From: Tricholoma matsutake
Taxonomy: Eukaryota; Basidiomycota; Agaricomycetes; Agaricales; Tricholomataceae
Direction of reading: 5' to 3'
Assembly: GCA_026075535.2 (NCBI GenBank)
Contig: AP026549.1
Location: 8,246,001-8,310,000 of the forward strand
Length of the DNA: 64,000 bases
In this document: piece by piece, positions 11,597-24,400 of the stretch
How positions within the stretch are numbered: position 1 is the first letter of the stretch
Layout: each line of letters opens with the position of its first letter
The notes under the pieces: model-generated
The model's database searches: none
Told to the model about the DNA's origin: nothing
The model's input: the letters and a program-made list of their open reading frames with translations, nothing else
Translations under genes and position numbers: made by a program

Positions 11597-11999
11597 AAGT
11601 TCATTGTTTTTGTTTTTTGCTATTTTTGTATAATATATTCATGCTTTGTCAAATGGGAGACAGAAGATATAAGAAATAAGTAGAGTAAAAGAAATATCTG
11701 AACATTTTTCAAGATGAAATTCATTGCTGGAACTTGTCATTGTAAGTGTTCTGAGCACATTGTAAGAGAAAATGAAAGGAAATGACATTATGGAGTAAGG
11801 GAAAGGCTCAGTATATCATCATGGCCAAAAATCCCTTTTGGAGGTTATGCAACCATGCTATAATGTGATATCACGACTTGTATGATACCCTAAAGAAATC
11901 AAAATCATAGGTAAGTAATTGCGAACCAAAGGAAGAGAATAGTTAATCATCTTTGAGGAGTGGAATGTCATCAGGAATATCTTCATCGACGTCCAAAGT
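11597..11999. other. AT-rich intergenic stretch
   Basis: Nothing coding is recognisable here. It separates two eroded gene remnants. Confidence 0.4.
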
Positions 12000-12362
12000 T
12001 TGTTGAATTGTTTTGAGACAACTCCCACTCCCACTCCCATTCCCATTCCCACACCCGCTCCCTCTCCCGCTCCTGCTGATGACCCCAACCCCAAGGGCCA
12101 ATTCCAAGGCTTAGCTTCATCCTCTCACAACCCGCATTCACAACCAAGAGCCAGAAAAGCTGCCAAAGGCAAATCCAAGACAAAGAAACCTGACCAAAGG
12201 TCGACAGCAGAACAGGCACACAACTCGAACACAAGTGCAACTCTGTTGAACGATGTAAAAGTCAATCAAATGACGATGGACAAACTCTGTAGAGCTGGCC
12301 TTGCTCACCCACAGCCAATTAATGGTCCAGGTGATGGTGATCTGCAGTATCTTATACCTTGA
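12000..12362 (+). pseudogene. Pro/Thr-rich ORF, probable exon of a lost gene
   Basis: The 120-codon frame opens with a (T/I/A)P repeat encoded by a CACTCC/CATTCC run (12026-12075). It passes through a basic patch (KAAKGKSKTKKP, likely nuclear) and ends with LAHPQPINGPGDGD, a phrase typical of low-complexity mushroom hypothetical proteins. It stops at 12362. No domain is present. It may belong to the same lost locus as the gene remnants on either side. Confidence 0.3.
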
Positions 12363-13033
12363 GACACATACATGAGGTACATGGGTCCCATGTCAGGCAT
12401 CAATGTGAATGACCCCCTATTGATCTGTCCCTGTTACCAAACAACAACTCCACTCTGCCTCCTCAACAGACATCACAACATTGCAAACCTCGCCCCCTTT
12501 TTGGGCAACATTGTATGGTGATTCCCACTTCAATGTCAATGGCAGTGGCATCGGCAGTGGCCAGCTTGGCTGACATAGGATTGTCAGCAGTTAGCTATCA
12601 ACCATTAACCCCACCCCCATCCCAACCCTTGGTAAAAGAGAGGAGAGAGCAAAAAAGTGAAATTTCCAGACTAATTATAGTACACAACAATATCTCTGTA
12701 TGAATTAAAATAAAATATCCAACCATTAATTTTTTCTGCCTCGTTTGACCTCCTCTCTGTCCTCAGATGTTCCTGCTCTCTTCTTCGGGTTTGGCTGAGG
12801 GGTGGTACTTCTCAAAGGCCGGGCAGATGACAATTGTGAGGGGACCGGCATAATGTTGAAGGAGGGGAAGGACAGGGAGAAGGTGATGAAGGAGGGGCTG
12901 GTGGCATGAACAGATTGCTGGTGGATACTGTTACTGGGTCCATAGGGTCAGCAGTGGGGATTGAGGAGGGATGAAGGAGGGAAGAAAGGGGAACATCCAC
13001 AGAGGTCGTACATTGAATTGATTCCTGAGAATC
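12363..13033. other. Intergenic stretch with short CA/TC-rich runs
   Basis: Only short frames without conserved sequence are found. The region 12800-13000 is purine-rich on the plus strand. Confidence 0.35.
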
Positions 13034-13109
13034 TTACAGTGTGGTGGGGATGACCTTGATTTGAGGACAAGCTGCCTTGTGTCCTTCTTCCTCAAGCCCA
13101 GTGGGTGCA

Positions 13110-13455
13110 GGAGTGGGAGGGGCTACAAGGGCTGGAGTTGGAGCAGGAGTTGGAGCAGGAGTTGGAGCAGGAGTTGGAGCAGGAGATGGAGCGGGAGATG
13201 GAGTGGGAGCAGGTGCAGGAGTTGGAGCAGGAGTTGGAGCAGGAGTTGGAGTGGGAGCAGGTGCAGGAGTTGGAGCAGGAGCAGGAGTTGGAGCAGGAGC
13301 AGGAGTTGGAGTGGGAGCAGGTGCAGGAGTTGGAGCAGGAGCAGTAGTTGGAGCAGGAGCAGGAGTTGGAGTGGGAGCAGGTGCAGGAGTTGGAGCGGGA
13401 GCAGTAGTTGGAGCAGGAGCGGGAGTTGGAGCAGGTGTGGGTGTGGGAGTGGGAG
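13110..13455. repeat. GGAGTTGGAGCAGGA minisatellite
   Basis: Tandem units of 6, 12 and 18 bp built from GTTGGAGCAGGA and GGAGCAGGA, with regular variant blocks (GGAGTGGGAGCAGGTGCAGG recurs every 60-66 bp). On the minus strand this encodes the Ala/Pro/Thr repeat of the surrounding decayed gene. Because the unit is a multiple of three, all frames stay open and produce several long but spurious open frames on both strands. Confidence 0.9.
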
Positions 13456-14539
13456 CAGAAGCAGTCCCCCGACCATCTTCCTCCAACCCTGTGGGAGCGG
13501 CAGCAGCCCCGTGTCCATAATGCTCAAGCCCCACATCCATCTTCCTCAGCCCAAGCCACCTTGTGTCCATCTTCAGCAGCCCTGTGCCAGTGATGCTCCA
13601 AAAGGGCAGCCATGGCATCCTGCTCATCTTCATTGACCTCCATACCATACCTTCGCCTATAGCTGGGAGCATCTCTAATATAGTGCAGCTCACCTGCACC
13701 ATTGTACAACACAAGGGGTTGTGGGTGGAACCCCATGTACTCTTCCATCTCATCAATCCTCCTGCTCAAGCTGACCATATTGTTGTTTATGTCCTGTATG
13801 TTGGCCATTACTCTGGGGATATTTTGATGGATCCAATGAGCCTGATCATACAAATGGTGCTCCAGCTCTTGTATACGGTCATTAAAGTCATGGAGCTGCC
13901 CAGCTGTAATGGGAGTGGGAGACAGTGAGGGACCAGGACCAGGAAATGGTGAGAGAGAGGACGAGGGCAGGCATTCGTGCACAACATCATCCATCTCAAC
14001 ATTGGAGGAATATGTTGCTGTGGTTAATGTTTAGTGGTTATTGGTATGGTGATACACATAGTACTTACCCTTCAATTTCCCTTTTTCTTCCCTTGTGAAC
14101 CTCTGCGAGGATCCAGGCTTCTTCACCTTTCTTCTGGCTGCACCCTTTCCTTTCTCTGGCCTGTCCCCTGCATCACCATCTTTCATCTTTTTGCACTTGA
14201 CTTTGCCCCTCCCACATTCAAAACATGTGTTCCTCCCATTGACTTGGTTGTGACATTGTCACTGAAGTTGGAAGCATCATATGCAAGGCTTGGGCCTTAC
14301 TGCCCCATGTGCTGGTTTTTGCCAATGTTCCCTTCCCCTCTTTCGCTCCAACAATCCTTCTCCATCACTGTCTGTCCCCTCTGATTCCCCATCATTTCCC
14401 AAATCCTCACCAGAGCTCCCACTGCTGCTCTGAACTAGGCACCTGGTCCTGCTACTCCCACTTGGTCTTGCTGGAGTGATTGTGGTGGGTGATGGTGATT
14501 GGTCCACTGCTGCTCCCATGCCTTGTCCCACCCCTTGAA

Positions 14540-14740
14540 CTCCTGCTCCTGCTCCCATCCCTCAAGGTCCTGCTCCCATGCCTTGTCCTGCACCTCGAGC
14601 TCCCACTCCTGTCCCCCATCCCACCCACTCCTGTCCCCCATCCCACCCACTCCTGTCCCCCATCCCACCCACTCCTGTCCCCCATCCCACCCACTCCTGT
14701 CCCTCATCCCATGCCCTGAGCTCCCACTCCCATCCCTTGT
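14540..14740. repeat. 22-bp tandem repeat CTCCTGTCCCCCATCCCACCCA
   Basis: Five near-identical 22-bp units run from about 14605 to 14715, flanked by shorter CTCCCATGCCTTGTCC variants from 14515. The unit length is not a multiple of three, so successive units change frame. This is one reason the surrounding minus-strand gene cannot be read through. Confidence 0.85.
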
Positions 14741-15206
14741 CCTACCCCTTGAGCTCCTGCTCCCGCTCCCATACCCACTTCCGCTCCTGCCCTCGCTCCT
14801 GCAATCCCACTTTTCTCGTCAAATTTCTTCATTGCATGCAGCTGACCTTCCGTGAAAATTTCATCACCTGTTCTATCAGAACTTCCCCATGCTACCAGAA
14901 AGCCCCACAGGAAAGACTTGGCACTGAATGCCACTTTCAAGTCCTCCCCGAGATTCTGTCATTGTCATGCAAATAATGTGTTCTACAGTATATTAGTCCA
15001 ACTGTCATCTTTGATGGTATTTTACTTACAAGTGCCCATTTTTGGTCCTTCATGACTGCCTTGATGTTTGCTGTGTGAAGGCTGTTTCAAATGGCCTTCT
15101 CAATCTGGCTGATGTGACTGATTACTTGTTGAGCTGTAACATTCATGTTGAAGTTGGGTGTGGGGGGTGGGGGCAGGAATGGGGACAGGTGTGATGGTTC
15201 AGTTGA

Positions 15207-15358
15207 AAGTCAATGGAAAAATTCAACAATCACATGTGTTCATCAAGGCCAAACAAAGACCAATGGATATCAATGAAAATAATCAACAATCACGTGGGTT
15301 CATCAAGGCCAAACAAAGACAGATCAATATCAATGAAAATAATCAACAATCACATGTG
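15207..15358. repeat. ~64-bp tandem repeat, 2.4 copies
   Basis: The unit contains TCAATGAAAATAATCAACAATCAC followed by a GTTCATCAAGGCCAAACAAAGAC block; copies start near 15211, 15274 and 15338. It lies between two divergently oriented gene remnants. No promoter function is evident. Confidence 0.75.
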
Positions 15359-15417
15359 ATCACTAGATTAGACGCATAAGATAACATTAACACCTCTGTT
15401 ACATTGATCCATCCACA

Positions 15418-16137
15418 ATGAGCGAGCAACAGCAAAGGCAAGACAAGGTGCTAGATGGCTATGTCTCTATCCAAGCCAAAGATGGGCAACACTATTTAGT
15501 GCCCCACTTTATGATTCCCGCCACTCATCAGGTGTTGAATGCCTATCATCAGAAGTTGGAACTTGATGTCCATAGTGTGGATGGAGGGTTAAGCTTCATT
15601 TATTTCAAATCAGGTTGAAGTCAAAGTCTCTGGCCACTCCCATGTCCTGGGCCAGTCCTGTGCTTTGGCTGCTCCCATTTCTTTGGCTGCTCCCATGTCC
15701 TGCCCACTCCCATCTCTTGTCTATCCCAACTGACATTATGATCAATTTGCAGTCTGGCAACATGACCAGCTGGCCATACTACCTGGTGTCCTGCAACCAG
15801 CTCACCCTACCTGCCGATCGAGTAAGTGTCATCCTCATTTGTGTTTCTAAATTAGCTCATCCGGTTGCAGGACTTGACAGACAGGGAGTTGTTGAGCTGC
15901 CATGCTGAAGTTAAGGGCCTTCAAGACCAGCTTGGCACATTGTACAAGGATGCCAGTCATCGTCTGTACATGGCTGAGGTGGAGAAGCTCAAACAACAAG
16001 ATATAACATTGAAAACATATGCCACTTTGAAGGAAAGGGTTGAATATCAGTTGAAATCATTCGGAAGGAGGTTCTCAGAAATTATGCCATCATCCCACTC
16101 AGATGCTATGGCTGATCCCCCTGCCGATTCCCAGTGA
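15418..16137 (+). pseudogene. Helical protein of a mushroom-expanded family, with intron
   Basis: The first exon (ATG 15418) reads MSEQQQRQDKVLDGYVSIQ and continues with YLVPHFMIPATHQVLNAY to about 15613. The middle part contains LTLPADR and ends at a clear 49-bp intron, 15822-15870 (GTAAGTG...TTGCAG). The last exon starts DLTDRELLSCHAEVKGLQ and includes HRLYMAEVEKLK, a coiled-coil helix, before the stop at 16137. Joining the last two exons keeps the frame. The join between the first and middle parts (15614-15752) does not, so either an intron is missed or the copy is broken. I recognise the family as repeated in Agaricomycete genomes near transposons, without known function. Confidence 0.45.
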
Positions 16138-16299
16138 TGTGGAAGGATAATCAATACCTTACTCATTGTATGTATATCTATGTTGCTTTTGTCTGTATTC
16201 TGTTCTTAATGCACACCATTGTAGTAATATCATTGTTTTTGTGGTCCTGTCAAGCCCCAATGTCAGTGCTGCTTCCCCATCCCTGTCACCATCCCCACT

Positions 16300-16620
16300 C
16301 CCACTCCCACTCCAGCTCCCACTCCAGCTCCCACACCCGACTTCAACATGAATGTTACAGCTCAACAAGTAATCGGTCACATCAGCCAGATCAAGAAGGC
16401 CATTCGAAACAGCCATCACACAGGAAACATCAAGGCGGTCATGGTCCCTGCTCCCACTCTCCTGTTCCTGCACCAGATTTCAACATGAACATTACAGCTC
16501 AACAAGTAATCAGTCACATCAGCCAGATCAAGAAGGTCATTTGAAATGGCCTTCACACAGGAAACATCAAGGCAGTCATGGTCCCCACTCCCACTCCCAC
16601 TCCCACTCCCAGTCCATGTC
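16300..16620 (+). repeat. Two ~140-bp tandem copies of a duplicated exon
   Basis: Copies at about 16339-16475 and 16480-16620 both encode an NMN(V/I)TAQQVI(G/S)HISQIKK segment. Each ends in a CACTCC-rich run. The same segment, on the opposite strand, is the first exon of the decayed gene ending at 15170. The exon was therefore copied to the other side of the 15.4-16.1 kb gene in inverted orientation and then duplicated. Confidence 0.7.
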
Positions 16621-16649
16621 CATAGACATGTCTGTGCCCATTGCAAGTA

Positions 16650-17474
16650 AAGTAACAATGTAGTCATTGGTTAATTAATAGAGTATGTACATGGCGATGC
16701 CCTGGCCATCCCCATGGCTGTTCCCACTCCTGTTCCCTTCCCCTGCAAGTTCATTTCAAACATTACTCATGTCTGTACTATTTTCTTAATGCACATCTAT
16801 CTGTAGGGTACAGCAAGTACAGTAGTAATGTAGTCATTGGTTAATTAATAGACTATGTACATGGCGATGCCCTGGCCATCCCTGGGGCCACTCCCACTCC
16901 CACTCCCGGTCCATGTCCATAGCCATGTCTGTGCCCATTGCATTTCAAATGTTACTAATGTCTGTATTACATTCCTAATGCATGGTATAATACTCTGTGT
17001 ACAATGTAGTCACTGGTTAATATAGTATATATAGTGAGTTCAACAGTGTCCATCGAACCTGTATCATTTGATACAATGTATGTGTTCAATAGGTTGTATC
17101 ATTCAATACAATGTAGCTTACCTATGTGGTCCTGCTACCAGTTCTGCACTTGTTGCCTAATCTTGTAATTTGGAATTTAAAATGTATGTGGTGGTTGCAT
17201 TTGTCTGAAGTTATGGAAGGTTTTGCATCCTATTGAGCCCTCGCTGCCCCATGAGGGCACATATTATCTAGGTAATCCTACCATTTGATATTGGGAACCA
17301 TACTATGATTAACATACATGTATCCATAGGAGTTATTGTGCTTAAATTGTGGAGAGCTGCATAAGTGTGGCATATTGACCGACAGCAGCATTATTGTCAA
17401 TGCATGATGTTTTCACTGCTCCTAGTTGTTCTGCACCCCAGTCAGTTGACCAACTTTTCATCATAGTACACCAG
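16650..17474. repeat. Direct repeat pair and AT-rich DNA
   Basis: A roughly 67-bp block (GTAGTCATTGGTTAATTAATAG...ATGGCGATGCCCTGGCCATCC) occurs at 16650-16716 and again at 16830-16890. A third partial match (GTAGTCACTGGTTAATATAG) lies near 17006. From 16920 to 17474 no gene was found. Confidence 0.6.
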
Positions 17475-18220
17475 CACCTGTGTGTCACCATCAACCTTAC
17501 TAATTAGCTAGACTGATGGGGTGCCTGATGTGTACCTAATTAGCTAGGTTCAGCTAATCTACAGTGGTTCAGCGGTTGAACCACTGTTCAGCAGTCCCCT
17601 TCATCATATCCACTGCCCATCCTTCAGTAGATAATAGTGTTCTGGAATAACCCCATAGATAAGGGACAATAATAGATGTGCTCCAATTATAGATCAGGGA
17701 ACAATCTCATTGATATTGTTCAGGCACCCTGTTTGACATCATCTGCCCTTATCTCCAACCCTTGTGCCTGCCCATCACATCAAATGTGAGTGCTCGTCGT
17801 CTTCCACAATGCGCTTGACGTCCCCCCCAACAAATCTCAAAATAGACTTTGGATCTATCTCAGTTCCTTTGCCTGGTATCTCTGATCATTCCATCCCACA
17901 GCCATCATCAACATCAACGTGTTCTCGTCGTCGCCTCCAATGATGAGCATGACTATCTCCCTCAGTTTTCAACCTTTCCCTATAGTTCTTTTTGTTTCCC
18001 ATGTTGTAAGAGTGAATTATACATTATGGAAAGGCTAATTGGCACTCGATGTCTCCCCCAACAATCTTAAAATAGATTTTGGATCTATCTCGGCTCCTTT
18101 GCCTGGTATCTCTGATCATTCCATCCCACAGCCATCACCAACATCAATGTGTTCTCGTCAACGACAATGAGAATGACTATCCCCTCAGTTTTCAACCTTT
18201 CCCTGTAGTTCTGTTTGTCA
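17475..18220. repeat. Left terminal inverted repeat of the KDZ element
   Basis: It is inverted relative to 24760-25565. It contains two tandem copies of a roughly 220-250 bp unit (first 17805-18050, second 18055-18220), each starting near the C-rich run CCCCCCAACAA and including CTCTGATCATTCCATCCCA. The same tandem doubling exists in the right repeat, so it predates or was homogenised within the element. Confidence 0.8.
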
Positions 18221-18434
18221 TCCCATAGTCTATTTAAATAATATGGCATTATTTTTGTGCTGCATGCATATAACAGGGAAATAGCATGGAGATCCAAAGC
18301 TAATAGGAACAACTTCGAAGAGAGCTAATATAAATGAAAGCCTGCCAACTTGGTACCCCACATCAGAGTGTTGCAATTGACCTATGTCTGCATGGCATAC
18401 CCTTGGGCTTACATTACTGCTTGTAGCTTGTATT

Positions 18435-20373
18435 CTAGTCATTGATATCCATATCGCTGCCATTTAAAGTTTTGTCCCCATCACCACCATCATCACTATG
18501 GCCACTGCTATTGTTATCTTCCTCATCCTCATTGTCTATATTTTCCTGGCTCTTCTTAGATGCTTTAGTACCAGCTCGGGTGATGGATTTATGGGGTTTG
18601 TAAACCACTTCCCCATGGTCCTCATGCGCTTGGTTTGCCTTCCTCCTTACCTCAACCTGATACTTCATCAACACAATCCAGTGGCATAACCCCAACTCCA
18701 GAGCATCCAGCAGCTTCTTGAGTAGGGGCCATGTGCCAATTTTCGAAGGATTGCAGACTTGAGGAATAGTGATAGGCCAACCGGTGGGTGCAACACTGTA
18801 CTTTTCCATGATCTTGCCCTCATAGTTACAATAATTCATATTGACGCTTTTCTTTTCAATGTTCTCACAAAGAACATTATCTGTAGGAATAGTATCAATC
18901 ACAGCAAGCAATATTTAGGGTACTGTAAGTCTGTAACCTCACCGAGTTTAGTCTGGATTAGCATGCAGCATTGGCTAATGATCTTTGCCCGTGGAGTCAC
19001 ATGTGTAGTGGTTGGGGCTTTATCTATGGCATGTAAGTTATGGTGTACGATCATCTTGGAAGCAGGGATTGCTTACCTAGTCCGCTAACCCACCATGCCT
19101 CAAACTTCAGAGCTAAGTGCTGAGGGTCAATCTTGATGCTCTTCTCATCCAATGACAGCTTTCAATATTGGTGTCTAAACGAAGCACCTTTCTTGGCCAT
19201 GAACCCTTGAAGGCAGTATCAATCTCCTGCACCTCAATCTGTGCATAAAATTGAAAACCAGATGTAGAACAGTAAGCCATATCGCAGTGACAAACCTGCA
19301 TTGACTTCATTTAGCTTTCAACGCAAGAATGCATTCCATGGATTGCCACTACAACAAGTGCATGGAAGGAAAAGCTGCTTGCACATCCACTTAGAAGTTC
19401 TTCAAAGGTGTAAGTCATAATAATTACATGGATAGTTGTACTTACCTTCCATATTTTTCAGCTATGTCACAAGCTGTATCTTGGTAGAAGTTATGAGCAT
19501 TGTCAATGGCATTAGTTAAGTCTGTAAATTTTTCTTTCCGTGCTTCCTTCTGTGCCTGTGTAAGCTTCAGACAGACACATTTATCTTTCTTAGAGGACTT
19601 TGTTGGTGCTATTTTTCTTGGTACTCACAAGTCATGAGGAGGGCCAAGGGCTTGGTAGGATTTTTTTCTGCCCTTGTTTAAATCACTTGATTTTTTGTTC
19701 CATGGTTGTTGCACCCTATGGATGAAAATTAGTTAGAATGCAGCATTGGCCAATGGCCACTAGACACATATTTAATACTCAGACAAACTGCCACCATCAA
19801 TCCCTCTGAAATTTTTTTCAGTAGCTACATGACACATCCACATTGTAAAAACTAGGTCCCTATTTTTACTGTCCAATGTCGTCAACTCCAGCTCCAGCCA
19901 CTCTTCCAATGCATTCTTCTCATCTAGCTTGGCTGGACCTTGCAACGGACCCTGACATGAGTCCAAGTGATGAGGCTTCTAGATTGTCTTTCCTTTCTTT
20001 TGTTTTTTTAGACACTCTCTATCTGAATTTCAATTGCCTCGCAATTCTCATGGGAATATGCTGCTCATACACAGGTTCCTGTATTGAAGGTTGACACACA
20101 AGTGGAGAGGTCTCAATGGTTTGGTGGACCAGAGTACTGGGCCATGTCGCAATTAATGAAAGAGGTTTTTCATGATGATACTGCCACTCCTTTTGGTGAA
20201 GGAAGATTTTCTTGGGACAGTGTTGGATTACCCAGTAGGTGGACTTTGCCCATTGCTTTCATGCATTGCCAATGAGTAGCTATAGATACCTTCGAACCAG
20301 ATTTATGGTGAGAGTTTTCCTGGCCCGCTCTGTCTGATGCAGAAGAGGCTTTGCTTTCCGCGATTTTAAACAA
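18435..20373 (-). pseudogene. Minus-strand partner gene of the KDZ element, decayed
   Basis: Coding-like segments run from a Ser/Lys-rich start at 20373 (MFKIAESKASSASDRAGQE) through KLDEKNALEEWLELEL (19930-19880), FSFHALVVVAIHGMHS and MKSMQVCHCDMAYC (19400-19260). They continue through SVAPTGWPITIPQVCNPSKI (18800-18740) to an acidic Asp/Glu/Ser tail ending at 18435. Short introns are likely between blocks, and stops occur in several. It lies head to head with the transposase. I do not recognise a catalytic domain. The acidic tail and the placement beside KDZ suggest a co-mobilised accessory protein, which is inference. Confidence 0.45.
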
Positions 20374-20426
20374 GACTCCTACTGCTAGTTTGCAGTTAAC
20401 TCTCCTACCGGGACCTTGCCTTCAAA

Positions 20427-20949
20427 CATGCCCAGCGGTAATATAAATTCCATCCTACCCTCCAGTATGCCAAACTTGCCTGTCACACCTGTGTCACACC
20501 CTGTCATCAGTGACTACATGTTCTCGAATGAAGAAGAGCGACAACAACAACGATGAAAAGCTCTTCATGATGCTCTCTGGGCACTTGCGTATAGGGATGA
20601 GGAGGAAACTGATGTGACTAGTGGCAGTCATGATGTACCTCTTAATGTGCTCCCACCAAGCCTGGCTTCATCTAATTCAGGTGACAATAAAGGAGCTGGC
20701 ATTCAAACTGGTCACTGCATCGACCACTTAGATCCTGATGCATCAGGTTCACCAGGAAGCCCTTGTACTGGGTCTTCGGAATCGTCCCTCACACTGAGTC
20801 CACCATCTTATTCCTCTGATGTGGGTGAGGAATTTACCGAGGAAGAGCCTCGTGATGGCCACAATCGCCACTTGATGCCTATTTGTTTTCGTTCCCCCTC
20901 AATGCACATGCTATGTCATGATTGGTGGTCTCATCTGTGGTTATTTTGA
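20427..20949 (+). pseudogene. Ser/Asp/Glu-rich ORF upstream of KDZ transposase
   Basis: From the ATG at 20427 the frame encodes NEEERQQQR, a TGA (relatives likely Arg, CGA), then KALHDALWALAYRDEEET. A Ser/Pro/Asp-rich low-complexity stretch follows to the stop at 20949. It may be the N-terminal exon of the transposase gene or a separate small gene. The roughly 450 bp before the next coding block contain no clean splice pair that I could fix. Confidence 0.4.
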
Positions 20950-21402
20950 CCAGGGAGTTTATCACACTATTAGGCACAATTAGACAGTCAGCAGGTTGTT
21001 ATCCGATTTTGATACCATTCAATTTCTGCTTATGATTTACCTATGTTACTTACTATTCACCTCTTGATATGATCTTGGAATTTATGCTATACATTTGTAT
21101 GAAATGGTTTTCATGATGGATCATGAATTTTGAACTGTCGATGACTCGAATACTATGCTGCCAGATTGCCGCTGCAGAGTGGAAAATATCATGATGATTA
21201 ATTGCTCAGGCTGGCACCATATCCATCTGGAGAAGCACATTTAAGTTCCTTTCCATGAATAACCAGAAGTGACCTGGGTACTACAAAGATGAGCCTCACA
21301 AATTGAATCAGATCTGAGGGATGATTGACTTATGATCAACGGTGATTGCGAATCAATTGACACTCAATTGACACTGATCACAACTGCATAAACCAAGAAA
21401 TG

Positions 21403-24400
21403 GGTGCAACTTCAAAGAAGGTCAAGATCTCAATCATGTCACCAATGGGTAGGGTTCAATCCAGCACATCGTCACTGGCACAAATCTGCCTTGCCCGTAT
21501 TGCACAAGAAAAGGCAAAGGCTCGTGAAAGAGAACTAGATGGTGCATTGGACTAATTGTCACATCAATATCTATTACTTTTTAAGTTCACATCCAATTTC
21601 ATTGTTCAATCTTTTGTAGCACTCGCCGCTCATGCCCATCAATTAATTGCTGAAGCTGGTCTAGAGGCCGGCATTGATACTGATTGTGCTGATAATGGGC
21701 TACTCTTTGAAGATTCAATTTCTTGACTCGATACTACTAGTAAGCCTGGGCTTTGGGAGGATCATAGTGACACTGAGCCTGAGGACAACGACATCTCTAC
21801 TATTGATTCAAGAACAGCATCTGCTATATACCAGTAAGTTGTTCCATTTTTTATTTCTGTTGGTTTACCTTTTTCTTGTTTGTCTGTTAGCATGAATTCA
21901 TCGCGACCTTACCATTGACACAATCAATGAACATGGTGTGATCATAACAAGAGATTGCATGCAGCATGGGATGCTCAGATCCCAACCCTTGTTCTGCTTA
22001 TCTTCATTACAAATCTAATGGGGTGCCAGCTATGGATATTGATGCATCATTGGCAGATGTTCATGTTTTTCATGTTATAATTTTGGGAATATGAGGCAAG
22101 TCATGACTAGCAGTGTTCAGATGAATGCTTACAATGATACAGAATACAACTATCAGATGCAAATTGCCCAGAACAAGAATGAAGAAGCCAATATTGCACT
22201 TATATGCCATGGGTACCTCAGTGCATCACCTTCGCAGCCCGCAATAGCCTTCACACTAGAGGCACTAGAATTCTACCATCAACTTTGTTGCCATCAAGCC
22301 AATTTTAGTGTTCAAGCATTTATAAAGGTCCTCTGTGCTATTCATAATGTACACCTACTGGCTTTTTATTTTGTTTCAGCTTTGGTCCTGACAAGTTCTC
22401 TCAAGATCACATACACCCATTTGCTGTGATCTCAGTTTGCAGATGTGCTCAATGCTTACCTTGCTATACTCTGTCATGTCCAGACTCTTGTTAATACTGC
22501 CTTGCAATGCAGCCCAGGTTGGCGAATTTGTAACACATGTCCACCATGTGGATATAAGGTTTGATATAAAATTAGACCTATTTTCATCACTTTCTGATTC
22601 CACATGTCAGTTGCCAGGAGAACCCCCATTGGTCCCAGAGTGGCTCCATGCCATGGATGGCAATAACTTGATGAAGCGAGTAAATGGATCTGGTCATACT
22701 GATGAACATATTTTCATCAGTGACTACCTCATTCCCCCTTCCAAGGTCAACACCTTCAAAGACAATGTTCGAACATGACCTGGAAACAAACCATCCAATT
22801 CGAACACCCTTCCCATCTTCAATGATCCAACACCATGCACAGAGCACTGGACAGCTGCAAATACTGTTAGTTAAGGGACAATTGAAGTGTTTCAGCAAAC
22901 TGGAGGTTTTCTCACAGCATGTTGCCACTCGATAATTGAGACTTTTGTGGAAATGCGTAACAGCGGAGAACTGTAAGTACACTTATTGTGGATGAAAACT
23001 TAGTCTTATTTCACACAGTGCAAAGTATGGCCTTGCAATGATAAATGAAATTCTCAACGTTTTTGGCACCAATCAAGGTGTTGGGTATGATATCGGTTGC
23101 TCACAACAGATCACCATCACTGCAAGTTCTCTGAGTGAAAAGGCCTGCATCCTTTTGTTGCAGCTTGTTGTTGATGCTTTTCATGGTCATGCCCACAATC
23201 GCCTCTGCCAACCGTGCAACCATCCCCTCTTTTGGAAGGGCTTTGGTCTTGAGGATCTCGCAATGTGTGAAAGAATTTTTGCTGGGACTAATCCTGCGAC
23301 ATGCCTTGTGCGGCATGCATCATATTTTCACTGGCTTCAATTCCTGGATCTCCAGATGGATCAGTGGGACTGGGACAAGTACCTTGAACTCAGTAAGATC
23401 TTGGTTTGCTTCTTACATCTCACTAATGAAGCAATGCAGGTAATTTTTTACTTAACAACTACAAAACAAGCCCTGATGATTATCTCTGACTATACCCGAG
23501 ACATCAAAGCACTCAAAGCAACAATCCCCAGTCTCATCGAAGAAGATTTTGTCAAGTGGTGACAGGAAGAATTAGACTATCTGAAAAACTTGCAGGTCGA
23601 GCCCAAATATGATACCCAGATTGTCGCCTATGTAGAGGCCCTTGAAGCATTGGCCAAAGCAGCATAAGTGTTCGTTACCAATTCCTTTCACTCTGAATCC
23701 ATCTTTGATATAGAGCTGCATGGAAAAAGCTCCCTAGTTTTGATTTTGTGAACGTCACTGCCAAGGACTTTACAAATGCAGGTAACCTTTCACAGTCCTC
23801 ACAGGCTAGCACAAAAATGCTGGAGGCTGAATGAGCAAGGGCACATTGACGGGTTCTTGTACATATGAATTGTGCAGACGACACAGAACACCAACTTGGT
23901 GTTGAATCGCGCTGGACTTCCAATGACCCATGCTATGTGGAAGCGCTTACATACGTCAACAATTGAACATTCATCCATGCTGTTGAACATCTGGAAGGTC
24001 TTGTGGTGCAGAGGTTATTTGAACTGTCAAAAGCTAGTCTAGCAACTACTGGTGAGTACTAGTATGATGTTTGTATTCTCATAATTGATGTCGAGGCATC
24101 CACAGGTTACAAGATGTGGAAACACATTTCAAAAGCCATTGCAAAGCGGTCTGCAGCCATTCGCACTGCACTAGACAAGTACAATGAGCTAGCACCACAG
24201 CAAAACCCTTCATGACCTATCTTACAATACAGTGATGTGGCATCATATAGTTGGCTCGGTGACTTTGACCTCCTCAAGTACTCATGCAGCAACATCACAT
24301 GAAACCCTTGGACAGTACCAGCCAATCGTGAGGTCGCAAACAAATATTTCAAAGTTCAACATGCACAGCAAGAGATCGAATGCCTAAACATTGAGGTCTG

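Larger units (their letters stand above)
13034..15170 (-). pseudogene. Decayed multi-exon gene: coiled-coil protein with Ala/Pro/Thr repeats
   Basis: Reading the minus strand, an N-terminal exon near 15165-15040 encodes NMNVTAQQVISHISQIEKAI and KAVMKDQKWALV. After a broken segment comes KVAFSAKSFLWGFLVAWGSS...GDEIFTEGQLHAMKKF (14940-14820), then repeat-rich DNA and a Ser/Glu/Asp-rich acidic part with basic RKRGRE (about 14400-14330). An open 156-codon exon (13994-13524) is coiled-coil rich and contains [20 protein letters not shown] and YRRRYGMEV. The tail is an (A/T)P repeat running to [14 protein letters not shown] at 13034. Frames change between blocks. The family recurs in mushroom genomes and appears transposon-associated; its function is unknown to me. 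Confidence 0.45.

Noticed and set aside
13061..13636. Long plus-strand open frames (191 and 147 codons) across the GGAGCAGGA repeat
   Set aside because: They are produced by a minisatellite whose unit is a multiple of three, so several frames on both strands are open. The minus-strand Ala/Pro/Thr reading is continuous with real flanking coding.
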